From positions 1 to 64,000 of the forward strand of contig JAJTXZ010000003.1 in the NCBI GenBank assembly GCA_021463195.1: a stretch of 64,000 nucleotides of DNA, given 5' to 3'. Shown here in pieces: positions 41,468 to 50,923 of this stretch. Every line of letters begins with the position of its first letter. The first letter of the stretch is position 1. The DNA comes from Anaerolineae bacterium (GTDB lineage: Bacteria; Chloroflexota; Anaerolineae; UBA4142; SHND01). A program made the position numbers and the translations under genes. The notes beneath the pieces were generated by a model. It made no database searches. It was not told where the DNA came from and worked only from the letters and a program-made list of their open reading frames with translations.

Positions 41468-42291
41468 GGTTGTTTGATATCCGCGTAAATGTCGAATTGC
41501 GTAAAGCGCGCCGCCGCACCGGATTGTCCCATCGTCAACGCAATCAAGCCCACGCGGCCATCCCAATCGCGTCGCAGCCGCCATTCGCTGATAATTTTCG
41601 CGTCCGTGTCAATGACCAACGCGTCATTCACATACGCGAGCAGCCGTCGCGGATGAACATCCACGCGCAATTCGTTTAGGGTGCCGTCAATTTCAATCGC
41701 GCTGGAGGTGGCGCTGGAAATAATTTCAGTGATTTGAATCGCGTTTGTCATTGTGTCGGTGGCGGTTATCGGTTCAAACGCGAGCAGCCGAAATTCGGAT
41801 TGGGTGTTGATGGTGAACGTTAAAAAACGTTCGCGCCCCTGTTCGTCTTCGCCGTGCCAAAAGAGGACGCCGTATTCAACCTCGGGCGAAGCGAGCGCAG
41901 GCGCCGCGCGCGCGCTCAATGAAAGATTCAAATATTCGCGTTCGGTAAAAGTTTGATTCAACGCGCGCGCAAAACCTGGGTCGAGCGGCGGCTCGATGAT
42001 ATACGCGCCGTCGGCGTAACCGTACGGCAATTTGACGCCGTGCGCTTCGGGAAAATTATTTGGCGCGCGCAAGGTGTCGCTCAAGACGAGCGCGGGCGTT
42101 GGCGGATACGCGACGGGCGTAATGGTCGGCGGCGGGCGCCGCGTGGGCGTGCGCGTCGGACGCAGCTGCGCGAGGTCGCGCGGCGGCGTGTATAAATTCA
42201 ACGCGAGGATGGCGAAACAAGCAGCCAGAAATCCTGCGGCAAGAATTCCCAACCATCGCGCCGCGCGATAATTTAACGCGTTTTGTATCAT
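41464..42291 (-). CDS. Membrane-anchored beta-sandwich protein, function unknown
   Basis: A 275-residue protein with one N-terminal membrane span (about 13-33), a Thr/Pro-rich linker (43-66: TPTRRPPPTITPV) and an outward domain of about 190 residues. The pattern EYGVLFWHGEDEQGRERFLTF, NTQSEFRLLAFEP, NELRVDVHPRRLLAYVND and DGRVGLIALTM is that of a concanavalin-like or DUF1080-type jelly roll. It precedes coaX with a 4-base overlap. A TATAAT box on the minus strand (42306-42311) lies 14 bases before the start. Confidence 0.72.
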   Translation of the reverse strand: MIQNALNYRAARWLGILAAGFLAACFAILALNLYTPPRDLAQLRPTRTPTRRPPPTITPVAYPPTPALVLSDTLRAPNNFPEAHGVKLPYGYADGAYIIEPPLDPGFARALNQTFTEREYLNLSLSARAAPALASPEVEYGVLFWHGEDEQGRERFLTFTINTQSEFRLLAFEPITATDTMTNAIQITEIISSATSSAIEIDGTLNELRVDVHPRRLLAYVNDALVIDTDAKIISEWRLRRDWDGRVGLIALTMGQSGAAARFTQFDIYADIKQP

Positions 42292-42438
42292 ACCCGTTCC
42301 GCGCGATTATAACATACGATGCGGCGTCGCGCTTTTGCCCCGCGTTCGTTCATCCGTTATAATATTTAATGGTTGATTTTCTTCCATTATCCGGCGCGCT
42401 TGCATTTGCGGCGCGCGGTAATATTTTTGCCGTCTCGC

Positions 42439-43458
42439 ATGATTCCCACCATTCCTGTTCTGGTAACGATGCCGTTTGGCGATTATTTATTGGACGACCT
42501 GCGCGCCGTTTCGCCGCGTCTCGAAATTCGCCAACAGGCCGTCACGCACGATCGCGAAGATATTTCGCTGCTGCTGCAAGGCGATGAAGAAATAATTTAT
42601 TGCATGACTCCGCCGCGTGACTTGGCGCGCGCGCCAAAACTGAAATGGGCGCAGCTGCATTCCGCCGGCGTGGACCATTTGCGCGGCCATCCGATTTGGG
42701 ATACGGAGATTGTCGTAACGACGGCAAGCGGCATTCATGCCGTTCCGATTGGCGAATTTACGTTCGCGATGCTTTTGGCGTTGGCGCGCAAAATACCCAA
42801 GATGGTGCGCTTGCAGGAACGCCAAGAATGGCTGCGCAATCGTTGGGAAGTTTTGAGCGGTTTAGAACTGCGCGGCAAAACGATTGGCATTGTCGGATAC
42901 GGCAGTATCGGACGTGAAATCGGACGCATCGCGAAATACGGTTTTCATATGCGCGTTGTGGCGATGCGGCGCACAATGCAAACGCCGCGTCGGCACTACA
43001 GCGAACCCGGCGTTGGCGATCCCGAAGGTCGCATTCCCGAACGTTGGTTTGCGCCGGAAGAAATCACCGAGATGGCGCGACAATGTGATGTGCTGGCGCT
43101 GGCGGCGCCTGCGACAGCCGAGACGCGCAATTTGATTGGCGAGACGCAGCTGCGCGCGATGAAGCCGCACGCGCTGCTCATCAATATCGCGCGCGGCGAA
43201 TTGGTGGACGACCGCGCGCTGGCGTTGGCGCTCAAGGAAGGTTGGATCGCGGGCGCGGGCATGGACGCGTTCGCCATCGAGCCGCTGCCGCGCGGGCATC
43301 CCTTTTGGCATTTGGATAATGTGATTGTGTCGCCGCATGTCGCGGGCGCGACCGGAAAATATAATGACCGCGCTGCCGCGTTGTTTGCGGAAAATTTGCG
43401 CCGACAGCTTACGGGCTTGCCGCTGCTCAATGTCGTGCCGCACGATTTGCAATATTGA
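42439..43458 (+). CDS. D-isomer-specific 2-hydroxyacid dehydrogenase
   Basis: A 339-residue NAD(P)-dependent enzyme. It has the Rossmann loop GKTIGIVGYGSIGREIGRI and the catalytic Arg in NIARGELVDD, Glu in GMDAFAIEPLP and His in IVSPHVAGAT. The substrate pocket SAGVDHL is typical of glyoxylate/hydroxypyruvate-like members. The start is uncertain: no ribosome site precedes 42439, a TTG at 42373 is also in frame, and a TATAAT box lies at 42358-42363. I choose 42439 because the family usually begins with a strand such as IPVLVTMPF. Confidence 0.87.
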   Translation: MIPTIPVLVTMPFGDYLLDDLRAVSPRLEIRQQAVTHDREDISLLLQGDEEIIYCMTPPRDLARAPKLKWAQLHSAGVDHLRGHPIWDTEIVVTTASGIHAVPIGEFTFAMLLALARKIPKMVRLQERQEWLRNRWEVLSGLELRGKTIGIVGYGSIGREIGRIAKYGFHMRVVAMRRTMQTPRRHYSEPGVGDPEGRIPERWFAPEEITEMARQCDVLALAAPATAETRNLIGETQLRAMKPHALLINIARGELVDDRALALALKEGWIAGAGMDAFAIEPLPRGHPFWHLDNVIVSPHVAGATGKYNDRAAALFAENLRRQLTGLPLLNVVPHDLQY

Positions 43459-43517
43459 ATTGCCGCTGAGCGGAGCGCGGTGGTTCATTCAACAATAAAA
43501 GCAAGAGGAATCGCCGT

Positions 43518-46500
43518 ATGGTTAATTCAGGCCAGTTGAAAATTTTGATATTGTCATCCGAAGTTTCGCCGTTTGTAAAAACGGGCGGCATCGCGGATGT
43601 CGTTAGCGAGTTGGCGCGCGCGCTGAAAAAATTGGGACACGACGTGCGCGTCGCGCTGCCGCGTTATCGCGTCATCGCGCCGCAAAATATGACGCGTGTG
43701 GTGGATGCGCTGCCGGTGCGCTTGGACGGTTTTAGCGAAACGGTGAGCATTTTGCAAGGCGCGTTGGCGGACGTGCCGGTCTATTTTGTCGAGAACGCGC
43801 GTTTGTACGACCGTGACGGAATTTATATGTACGCGGACGATGCCGAGCGTTTTTTGACTTTTTCGCGCGCGGCGTTGGAAATGTTGGCGCCGCTGCAATG
43901 GCAGCCCGATATTATTCATGTGAACGATTGGCAAACGGCGATTGTGCCGAATTGGCTCAAGACGCTGTACGCCAGTAATCCATTTTTTCAAAATATCGCG
44001 TCGGTGTACACGATTCATAATCTCGCGTATTTTGGCACCTTTGGCGAGCGCATTCTGGAAATTTCGGGTTTGGCGCAATTTGGCTTTATCGTGCATCCCG
44101 CGTTGTCGAGCCAAGTTAATCGCGAACTGAATTTTATGGCGCGCGGAATTTTGTTTGCCGATGCCATCAATACTGTCAGCCCGACCTACGCGCACGAAGT
44201 GCAAACGCCCGAGTTTGGCGAAGGTCTGGATCCGCTTTTTCGGATGCGCGCGGCGCGCGTGCGCGGCATTATGAACGGTTTGGATTACGCGCAGGCGAAT
44301 CCCGCGACGGACGCGGCGCTCGCCAAACCGTTTGACGCGGCGCAGCTTGCCGCGCGCGCCGACAATAAACGCGCCTTGCAAAAGGCGTCCGATTTACGCG
44401 CGAGCGACGCGCCTCTGTTTGCCATCATTTCGCGCCTGACCGATGTCAAGGGCATTGATTTGGTTTTGCAGCTCATTGAACCGCTGCTCGGCGGCGGCGC
44501 GCAGTTGATTGTGATGGGCGTGGGCGAAGCGCAATATCATGCCGCGCTCAAAACGCTCCAAGACAAATATGCGGGGCGCGTGCGCTTTTATCCGTCTTTT
44601 GACGAACATTTGCGGCATCAAATCGTCGCGGGCGCGGATATTTTATTCATGCCCTCGCGGGTAGAGCCGGGCGGCACGACTCAGCTGTTGGCAATGCATT
44701 ATGGTTGTGTGCCGATTGTGCATCGCGTTGGCGGGCTCGCGGATTCGGTCGAGGATTATGACGTGGCGGGGCAAACGGGCACCGGTTTTGTCTTTGACCG
44801 CGCGGATTTGGTGAGTTTGTATAGCGCGGTTGTCCGCGCTTTGGTGACATATACGCAGCCGACGGAATGGCGCGCGCTGCAAACGCGCGGGATGCGCGCC
44901 GATTTTTCGTGGACGCATTCCGCGCAAGAGTACGTGACGATGTATGAATTCGCGCGCGCGGAAAATAACAAGGTGGTGGAGCGCGAAGCGGCGTTGGCGC
45001 GTGAAATCGAACGCACCGCCAAAATTATGCGCGAGCTGCCCGCGCGTATTCACGAGTTGGGCGATTTGGTCTATAACTTGTGGTGGTCGTGGAATCCTGA
45101 CGCCACCGCGTTATTGCAGCGGATTGACCCGACGTTGTGGCAAGAGAGCGGACACAATCCGATTAAACTTGCGCGCGCGGTGGCGCCGGAACGTTTGACC
45201 GCGCTCGCCGCCGACGCCGATTTTCTGGCGCAGTACGACCGCGTGCTGGCGGCGTTCAAAGAATATTTACGCGGCGAAAGCACGTGGTTCGAAGCGACGT
45301 ATCCGTATGCGAGCGACAATTCCATCGCGTATTTTTCCGCCGAGTTTGGGATTCACGAATCGCTGCCGATTTATTCGGGCGGGCTTGGCATTTTGTCGGG
45401 CGATCATGTTAAAGAAGCGAGCGACATGGATATTCCGCTCATCGGCATCGGCTTTTTGTATCCGCAAGGATATTTTCGCCAAGAGCTTGACGCGCAGGGC
45501 AATCAGATTGCCAAATATGACAAGCTTGATTTTTCCGCCGCGCCCGCGTTGGCCGCCAAGGACGCGCAGGGCAATGATGTGATTATCGGAGTTGAATTGC
45601 CGGGGCGCACGGTGTATGCCAAAGTGTGGTTGATTCAGGTGGGGCGCGTTTCATTGTATTTGATGGACACCGATATTGAACGCAACGCCGAGAATGACCG
45701 AGTGCTGGCGGCGCGTTTGTATGGCGGCGACCATGAGCTGCGCATCATGCAGGAAATTGTATTGGGCATCGGCGGTGTGCGCGTGCTGCGCGCGATGGGT
45801 TTGCAGCCCACCGCGTTTCACATGAACGAAGGTCATTCCGCGTTTTTGACGCTTGAATTGGCGCGCGAATATGTGACGCAGGGCGTCAAGTTTGAACAAG
45901 CGGCGCGCCAAGTCGCGGCGCATTCAATTTTCACCACGCATACGCCGGTGCCGGCGGGCAATGACGCGTTTCAGCTGGATTTGATGGACAAGTATTTCGG
46001 CGCATTCTATCCACAGTTGGGTTTGACGCGTAATCAATTTATGGCGTTGGGGCTAGACGATAATAAATTCAGCATGACCGTGTTGGGCTTGAAATTGTCC
46101 GCGCATCGCAATGGCGTCAGCAAATTGCACGGCGAGGTCGCGCGCAAGATGTGGATGCACGTTTTTCAAACGACTGTGGATGAAACGCCGATCGGCTATA
46201 TCACTAATGGCGTGCATACGGCGACGTGGCTGGCGCCCGCGCGGCAAACTTTTTACGGCGAGACGTTGGGCAAGGATTGGTACGCGCGTTTGGACGATCT
46301 GAAAATGTGGGACGGTTTCAAGAACGCGTCGCCGGAACGGTTGTGGCAACTTCAAAATGATTGCAGAGCCGCGCTGGTGGATTTCACGCGCGAGGTCTGG
46401 ACGCGCCAGCTGCGGCGTTTGGGCGCGGATGCGAACGCGTTGCAGCGCGCGCAGCGCGCGCTCGATCCGCACGCGCTGACTATCGGTTTTGCGCGGCGTT

Positions 46501-47168
46501 TTGCCACGTATAAACGCGCGACGTTATTTTTGCATGACCCGGCGCGGTTGAAAAAGATTTTGAATGACGCCGCGCGGCCGGTCCAAATTCTTTTTGCGGG
46601 TAAAGCGCATCCCGCCGATATTCCTGGACAAGCGTTTATTCGCGCCGTATATCAGGCGACGCTCGATCCGGATTTGGCGGGCAAAATCGTTTTTCTTGAA
46701 GATTACGGGATTGACGACGCGCGCTATTTGACGCAAGGCGTGGATGTGTGGCTGAATAATCCGCGCCGTCCGTTGGAGGCGAGCGGCACGAGCGGTGAAA
46801 AGGCGGCGGCGAACGGCGTCTTGAATTTTAGCATTCTCGATGGCTGGTGGGCGGAAGGTTATAACGGCAATAACGGTTGGGCGATCGGCGATCCGAACAA
46901 GCAATTTGCCACTGAAGCGGAACAGGATGCGTATGACGCGAATTCATTGTATGAAATTTTAGAAAATGAAATTGTGCCATTGTATTATGGACGCGGCCAA
47001 GATGGATTGCCGCGCGGTTGGCTGGAGCGCTGCAAAGCGAGCATCATGACATTAACGCCGATGTATTCAACGCGGCGAATGTTGCGCGAGTATTGTCAAT
47101 ATTATGTTCAAGCCATGACCGCCGACGTAATGTCCGTTGAAGCGGCGGTCGCGCAGGCAAAGGAATAA
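43518..47168 (+). CDS. Glycogen synthase fused to alpha-glucan phosphorylase
   Basis: A 1216-residue two-enzyme chain. Residues 1-480 are GT5 glycogen synthase: LKILILSSEVSPFVKTGGIADV with the ADP-glucose loop KTGG, NDWQT, RLTDVKGIDLVLQLI and PSRVEPGGTTQLLAMHYG with the catalytic-type Glu. Residues about 500-1216 are the short GT35 phosphorylase: ELGDLVYNLWWSWNPDA, YFSAEFGIHESLPIYSGGLG, HMNEGHSAFLTLEL, GYITNGVHTATW, GFARRFATYKRA and EASGTSGEKAAANGV with the pyridoxal-phosphate Lys. AGAGGAA precedes the start. The two activities make and break the same glucan. No glgB or glgC is in the window. Confidence 0.93.
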   Translation: MVNSGQLKILILSSEVSPFVKTGGIADVVSELARALKKLGHDVRVALPRYRVIAPQNMTRVVDALPVRLDGFSETVSILQGALADVPVYFVENARLYDRDGIYMYADDAERFLTFSRAALEMLAPLQWQPDIIHVNDWQTAIVPNWLKTLYASNPFFQNIASVYTIHNLAYFGTFGERILEISGLAQFGFIVHPALSSQVNRELNFMARGILFADAINTVSPTYAHEVQTPEFGEGLDPLFRMRAARVRGIMNGLDYAQANPATDAALAKPFDAAQLAARADNKRALQKASDLRASDAPLFAIISRLTDVKGIDLVLQLIEPLLGGGAQLIVMGVGEAQYHAALKTLQDKYAGRVRFYPSFDEHLRHQIVAGADILFMPSRVEPGGTTQLLAMHYGCVPIVHRVGGLADSVEDYDVAGQTGTGFVFDRADLVSLYSAVVRALVTYTQPTEWRALQTRGMRADFSWTHSAQEYVTMYEFARAENNKVVEREAALAREIERTAKIMRELPARIHELGDLVYNLWWSWNPDATALLQRIDPTLWQESGHNPIKLARAVAPERLTALAADADFLAQYDRVLAAFKEYLRGESTWFEATYPYASDNSIAYFSAEFGIHESLPIYSGGLGILSGDHVKEASDMDIPLIGIGFLYPQGYFRQELDAQGNQIAKYDKLDFSAAPALAAKDAQGNDVIIGVELPGRTVYAKVWLIQVGRVSLYLMDTDIERNAENDRVLAARLYGGDHELRIMQEIVLGIGGVRVLRAMGLQPTAFHMNEGHSAFLTLELAREYVTQGVKFEQAARQVAAHSIFTTHTPVPAGNDAFQLDLMDKYFGAFYPQLGLTRNQFMALGLDDNKFSMTVLGLKLSAHRNGVSKLHGEVARKMWMHVFQTTVDETPIGYITNGVHTATWLAPARQTFYGETLGKDWYARLDDLKMWDGFKNASPERLWQLQNDCRAALVDFTREVWTRQLRRLGADANALQRAQRALDPHALTIGFARRFATYKRATLFLHDPARLKKILNDAARPVQILFAGKAHPADIPGQAFIRAVYQATLDPDLAGKIVFLEDYGIDDARYLTQGVDVWLNNPRRPLEASGTSGEKAAANGVLNFSILDGWWAEGYNGNNGWAIGDPNKQFATEAEQDAYDANSLYEILENEIVPLYYGRGQDGLPRGWLERCKASIMTLTPMYSTRRMLREYCQYYVQAMTADVMSVEAAVAQAKE

Positions 47169-47174
47169 ACGCAA

Positions 47175-47594
47175 ATGCAAAAACGCACGGTTGTCATTCG
47201 CCGTTTTACTTTGGCGCCGCTCGCGCAGTGGGGTTTTATCGCGGGCGCGCTGGCCGCCTGTTTTCCGGCGCTCGTATGCAGTTGGCTCTTTTTTACGCTG
47301 GCGCGTAATCTGCGCGCGTTATTAATGAGCTGGCGCGATGTCGGTTTTGAAATTCTCGGACAGCGCCTTAGTTTCAATCTGCTCGAGATGTTGAAACTGG
47401 AAAGTATTATGCAAACACTGACGGGCGTCGCGGGTTTGGGTTTATTGGGAATTGTTTTGCTTGCGCTCGTGTTTGCGCTGGGTTTGGGCGTGTTTAGCGC
47501 GTTGGTCATGTTGTTGCTCGGCGCGTTTTATAATACGACCGGCCGTTTGCAGGTCGAAGTGGAACCTGTCGAAGATAATGCGTCAATGCTTTGA
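47175..47594 (+). CDS. DUF3566-like two-span membrane protein
   Basis: A 139-residue membrane protein with hydrophobic segments at about 17-38 and 82-112. The pattern RFTLAPLAQWGFI and later ALVMLLLGAFYNTTGRLQVEVE resembles DUF3566 transmembrane proteins. Function unknown. It starts 6 bases after the glucan enzyme and overlaps the YihY gene by 17 bases, so all three form one operon. Confidence 0.7.
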   Translation: MQKRTVVIRRFTLAPLAQWGFIAGALAACFPALVCSWLFFTLARNLRALLMSWRDVGFEILGQRLSFNLLEMLKLESIMQTLTGVAGLGLLGIVLLALVFALGLGVFSALVMLLLGAFYNTTGRLQVEVEPVEDNASML

Positions 47595-48456
47595 GCGCCG
47601 CGCGGCGCAATTCGACGCAATCGCCGCGCGCGGCGTGGCTTGGCTGCGCCGATATTATTTCTGTCGCGTGCTGTTGGACGCCTTGGATGGGTTCAACCAA
47701 AATCAAATGTCGCTGCTCGCGGCGGCGTTATCGTACTATACGTTGCTCGCGTTGTTTCCGCTCTTGTTGATGTTGGTTGGCGCGGCGTCGTTTTTTATTG
47801 ATCCCAATCACGCGCTGCAAATGGTGGCGCGCTATGCGGGGCAATATCTGCCCGGCGTCGAAAGCCAAGTGCGAGTTATTCTCAAACAGGTGGTGGAGCT
47901 GCGCGGGACGGCGACTTTGATTGGGTTCGTGACGTTATTGTGGTCGGCGTCGGGCGTATTTGATGTGTTGCAGCACGCGCTCAATCGCGCGTGGCGCGCT
48001 CCTGTGCCGCGCGCGTTCTGGTTGCAGCGGTTGTTTTCGCTAGCGGTGATTTTATTTTTGGGCATGTTTTTTTTGTTTAGTGTGCTGTTATCATCAGCCA
48101 CGTTTGATTTGTTGCGCAATCTGTTCGGCGCTCTGTTCGATATCGCGCAGTGGCAGCGTGAAATAGTGAATGTCGCGGGGGCGCTGACGAGCGCGGCGGC
48201 GATTGTGTTGGTGTATAAAATTTTTCCGCACGCGCAAGTGACCTGGCGCGCGGCGTTGATAGGCGGCGTGGCAGCGGCGCTCGCGTGGCATATCGCTAAA
48301 TTCGGTTATGCGCTGTATCTGGGTTATTTCTCGCGCCTGAATTTTGTGTACGGTTCGCTCGCCGCTCTCATCGGTTTAATGTTGTGGGGTTATTTGTCCG
48401 CCGCGATTATTTTATTTGGCGCCGAATTGACGGCGCGACTCGGACGCGCGGCTTGA
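47578..48456 (+). CDS. YihY/BrkB family inner-membrane protein
   Basis: A 292-residue membrane protein with the YihY/virulence-factor BrkB signature: MSLLAAALSYYTLLALFPLLLMLVG, then GTATLIGFVTLLWSASGVFDVLQHALNRAW and, near the end, FGYALYLGYFSRLNFVYGSLA. About six spans are visible. The function of the family is unproven, despite the old RNase BN name. The start at 47578 lies inside the end of the DUF3566-like gene. Confidence 0.9.
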   Translation: MRQCFERRAAQFDAIAARGVAWLRRYYFCRVLLDALDGFNQNQMSLLAAALSYYTLLALFPLLLMLVGAASFFIDPNHALQMVARYAGQYLPGVESQVRVILKQVVELRGTATLIGFVTLLWSASGVFDVLQHALNRAWRAPVPRAFWLQRLFSLAVILFLGMFFLFSVLLSSATFDLLRNLFGALFDIAQWQREIVNVAGALTSAAAIVLVYKIFPHAQVTWRAALIGGVAAALAWHIAKFGYALYLGYFSRLNFVYGSLAALIGLMLWGYLSAAIILFGAELTARLGRAA

Positions 48457-48577
48457 TCACGCGCGCTTGGTCATATTCCCATTCGCATTCCCTCATGCTG
48501 CGGGATAAACTCTGGAGTAAATCGAAAAATGCCGTTGCAACCTTGCTACCGGTGGATGGCAAGTTTGACTGACGCGC

Positions 48578-49036
48578 TCAATCGCGCTTTTTCAATTCAT
48601 CCGTATCTAGAAAAATCGTCACGGGACCATCATTCCAAATTTCAACGAGCATCTTGGCTTGAAATTGTCCGCGCGCAACGTACAAACCCATGCTTTCCAA
48701 ATGCCGCGTGAAATGTTCCACCAACGGCGCGGCGTGTTCGGGGCGCGCGGCGGCAATGAAATCGGGACGGCGTCCGCGTCTTGCATCGGCATACAAAGTG
48801 AATTGCGAAATGACGAGCAGTTCTGCCTTTACATCGAGCGCGGCCAAGTTGAACTTGCCCGCGTCATCTTCAAAGATGCGGAGGTTTGCGATTTTTGCCG
48901 CGAGATATTGCGCGATGGCTTTATCGTCCTGATGCGTGGCGCCGACGAGGACGACCAGCCCGCGTGAAATCGCGCCGACAGTTTCATTTTCCACCGTGAC
49001 CGCGCCGCGCGTGACGCGTTGAATGAGCGCTCGCAT
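48578..49036 (-). CDS. dtd: D-aminoacyl-tRNA deacylase
   Basis: Removes D-amino acids wrongly attached to tRNA in the cytoplasm. The 152 residues start at 49036 (MRALIQRVTRGAVTVENE), the canonical DTD opening; an upstream frame to 49102 lacks support. The family block SQFTLYADARRGRRPDF and the C-terminal NDGPVTIFLDT (the Gly-cisPro region in variant form) are present. It points away from the next small gene, and the two starts are 113 bases apart. Confidence 0.94.
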   Translation of the reverse strand: MRALIQRVTRGAVTVENETVGAISRGLVVLVGATHQDDKAIAQYLAAKIANLRIFEDDAGKFNLAALDVKAELLVISQFTLYADARRGRRPDFIAAARPEHAAPLVEHFTRHLESMGLYVARGQFQAKMLVEIWNDGPVTIFLDTDELKKRD

Positions 49037-49148
49037 GGGTTTGCCAAAAGCCCTTTCCTTTGCTATGATTTTTTGGGCGGAGAAATATGTGCGGACTTGC
49101 AAACTGGAAATTTATTTTGCACGCCCGAAATTGAACGGGATAGAGTGT

Positions 49149-49448
49149 ATGATTAAACTTTTAATGTCGTGGGATATTCGGCAGGGCAAAGAGTCAGAAT
49201 ATTTTGAATATGTGGTGCAGGAATTCGCGCCCAAGCTGATGCGGCTAGGAGTTCAACCCACAGAAGCATGGTACACCGTGTATGGCAATGGTCCGCAGAT
49301 TCTGACCGGGGGCATTGTCGAAGATCGCGCGACACTGGATAAAATTTTGGCGAGCGAAGAATGGGGCCGCCTAAAAAAGAAATTGTTTACGTACGTGACA
49401 AACTTTACGTATAAAATCGTGCAGCATACCGGCAATTTCCAAATGTAA
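49149..49448 (+). CDS. Small ferredoxin-like-fold protein, function unknown
   Basis: A 99-residue protein whose strand/helix order (KLLMSWDIRQGKESEYFEYV, AWYTVYGNGPQILTGGIVE, KLFTYVTNFTYKIVQHTG) looks like the dimeric alpha-beta barrel of the antibiotic-monooxygenase/EthD type. I cannot assign a family. The start at 49149 follows GGGA, and the protein begins directly at the first strand. A strong terminator follows within 10 bases. Confidence 0.7.
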   Translation: MIKLLMSWDIRQGKESEYFEYVVQEFAPKLMRLGVQPTEAWYTVYGNGPQILTGGIVEDRATLDKILASEEWGRLKKKLFTYVTNFTYKIVQHTGNFQM

Positions 49449-49457
49449 CGCAACGCG

Positions 49458-49496
49458 ACGGCGGCAGGTGATTTACCTGCCGCCGTTTTTTATTTT
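49458..49496. terminator. Rho-independent terminator, serves converging genes
   Basis: ACGGCGGCAGGT / ACCTGCCGCCGT with a 4-base loop and T6ATTTT on the plus strand. It ends the small plus-strand gene; the converging zinc-ribbon gene stops inside it. Confidence 0.9.
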
Positions 49497-49825
49497 GTTT
49501 TGGGACCTTCGGAATTGTTCTTGCTCTCGCTGCTGGCAGTCTTGGCCGCGTCCGCTTTGGGCTTGCTTTCGCTGCTTGCGGTTTTGGTCTCGCCGCCGTT
49601 TTCGCTCTTGGTTTCGGATGCGTTTGCGGTTTTGTCGGCTGATGCAGCGGCATTGCGGCTGTCGGTTTTGTACCAACCGGAACCTTTGAAAATAATGCCG
49701 GCGGGATGATAAATTTTACGCACCGGCGCGCCGCATTCGGGGCATTCGGTCAGCGCGTCATCTTTGATAGATTGCCATTTTTCAAAACGATGTTGATTCT
49801 CGCATTCATAATCATAAATTGGCAT
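49490..49825 (-). CDS. FmdB-like zinc ribbon protein with low-complexity tail
   Basis: A 111-residue protein. Residues 1-60 are the FmdB-type zinc ribbon: PIYDYECENQHRFEKWQS, then CPECGAPVRKIYHPAGIIFKGSGWY. The first knuckle normally reads CxxCG but here is CENQH, so one Cys is lost and His12 may take its place. The remaining 50 residues are Ser/Lys/Glu/Ala-rich with repeated SESK words and are probably disordered. The start at 49825 is the usual MPIYDY. Role unproven; such proteins are named after an amidase regulator. Confidence 0.85.
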   Translation of the reverse strand: MPIYDYECENQHRFEKWQSIKDDALTECPECGAPVRKIYHPAGIIFKGSGWYKTDSRNAAASADKTANASETKSENGGETKTASSESKPKADAAKTASSESKNNSEGPKTK

Positions 49826-49951
49826 GCCAATACCTCCACACAAAAAATACGCGCTGTAATTCTAGCGCGATACGCGTGTTCGTCAATCTGCTTGGCGAGT
49901 ACGCTGAAAATCAAAAACGCGTCTCTGCGGCAAACGTCCGCCGCGGCATTC

Positions 49952-50923
49952 TCAATGTTGACGGCGGTCAAAGACTACCTGACTGCCGGGCAGAGTTTTA
50001 AGGTAGCGTTTTACCTCTGCCGCGATTTGCGCCACTTGGACGGCATGTTCGAGCCGTCGGTGTTCATTGGTGACAATCGCCGCGCCCAAACTGATAAAGG
50101 GCACGCGGCGCACTTGGCCTTGACGGTCGGTGGATTCAATGTATCCGCGCAGACGATCGGCGGCGGCATAATATTCGAGAATTTGTTGGTCAAACTGCTG
50201 AATCGCCGCGCGCGCAATCTGCTCTGCGCTTTCCGGGCGCGTGACAATCACAAAATCGTCGCCTCCGATATGCCCCACAAACGCCTCGCGGTCCGGCCCC
50301 GTCAGCGTCGCCTGCACAATGATATGTCCCAACTTTTGAATCACTCGGTCGCCCGCCAACCAACCATACGTGTCGTTATAGGTCTTGAAATTAGCAAGAT
50401 CAAAATAAATGACCGCGAACGGTTCGCGGCTTTCGAGGCGTGTGGTGATAACCTGATGAATCGCATGATTGCCGGGCAAGCTGGTCAGCGGACTGCTCTG
50501 CATGTAATGTTCGCTGCGCTTGAGATGCGTTTGCACGCGCGCGCGTAGTTCGCGCGGGTCGAACGGTTTGGTCATGTAATCATCCGCGCCCAACTGCATT
50601 CCGTACACCTTTTCAGTCATCTCGCCGAGCGCAGTCAAAAGAATGATTGGCACGTTTTGGGTCAGCGGATGTTCGCGCAACCGGCGAATCACTTCAAAGC
50701 CATCCATCTCGGGCATCATCACGTCGAGCAAAATAAGGTCAGGCGGTTGTTCGATTGCGGTATGCACGCCCGCAAGCCCCGATTCCGCTTCTGAAATATC
50801 ATACGCGGCGCGATCCAGACTTTGCGCCACAATGCGCCGCATCAAAGGGTCATCGTCCACAATCAAGATTCTTGGTTTTGCGCCGGACGGTTCGGCTGAA
50901 AAAAGAGATGAATTTTGCGACAT
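49952..50923 (-). CDS. Response regulator with GGDEF-like domain
   Basis: A 323-residue REC-GGDEF protein. The receiver has the acidic pair in IVDDDPLM, phosphoacceptor Asp67 in LLDVMMPEMDG, and Lys119 in MTKPFD. The GGDEF domain has YFDLANFKTYNDTYGWLAGD, and the signature reads GGDDF, with Asp for Glu. That change may weaken but need not abolish cyclic di-GMP synthesis; some GGDDF proteins are non-enzymatic. No EAL or PilZ gene is near. The degenerate kinase at 19978 is too far away to be called a partner. Confidence 0.9.
   Translation of the reverse strand: MSQNSSLFSAEPSGAKPRILIVDDDPLMRRIVAQSLDRAAYDISEAESGLAGVHTAIEQPPDLILLDVMMPEMDGFEVIRRLREHPLTQNVPIILLTALGEMTEKVYGMQLGADDYMTKPFDPRELRARVQTHLKRSEHYMQSSPLTSLPGNHAIHQVITTRLESREPFAVIYFDLANFKTYNDTYGWLAGDRVIQKLGHIIVQATLTGPDREAFVGHIGGDDFVIVTRPESAEQIARAAIQQFDQQILEYYAAADRLRGYIESTDRQGQVRRVPFISLGAAIVTNEHRRLEHAVQVAQIAAEVKRYLKTLPGSQVVFDRRQH

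Noticed and set aside
42369-42587. Leaderless 72-residue ORF directly after the TATAAT at 42358
   Set aside because: The frame overlaps the dehydrogenase, has no recognisable product and is probably only a fortuitous ATG in the leader.
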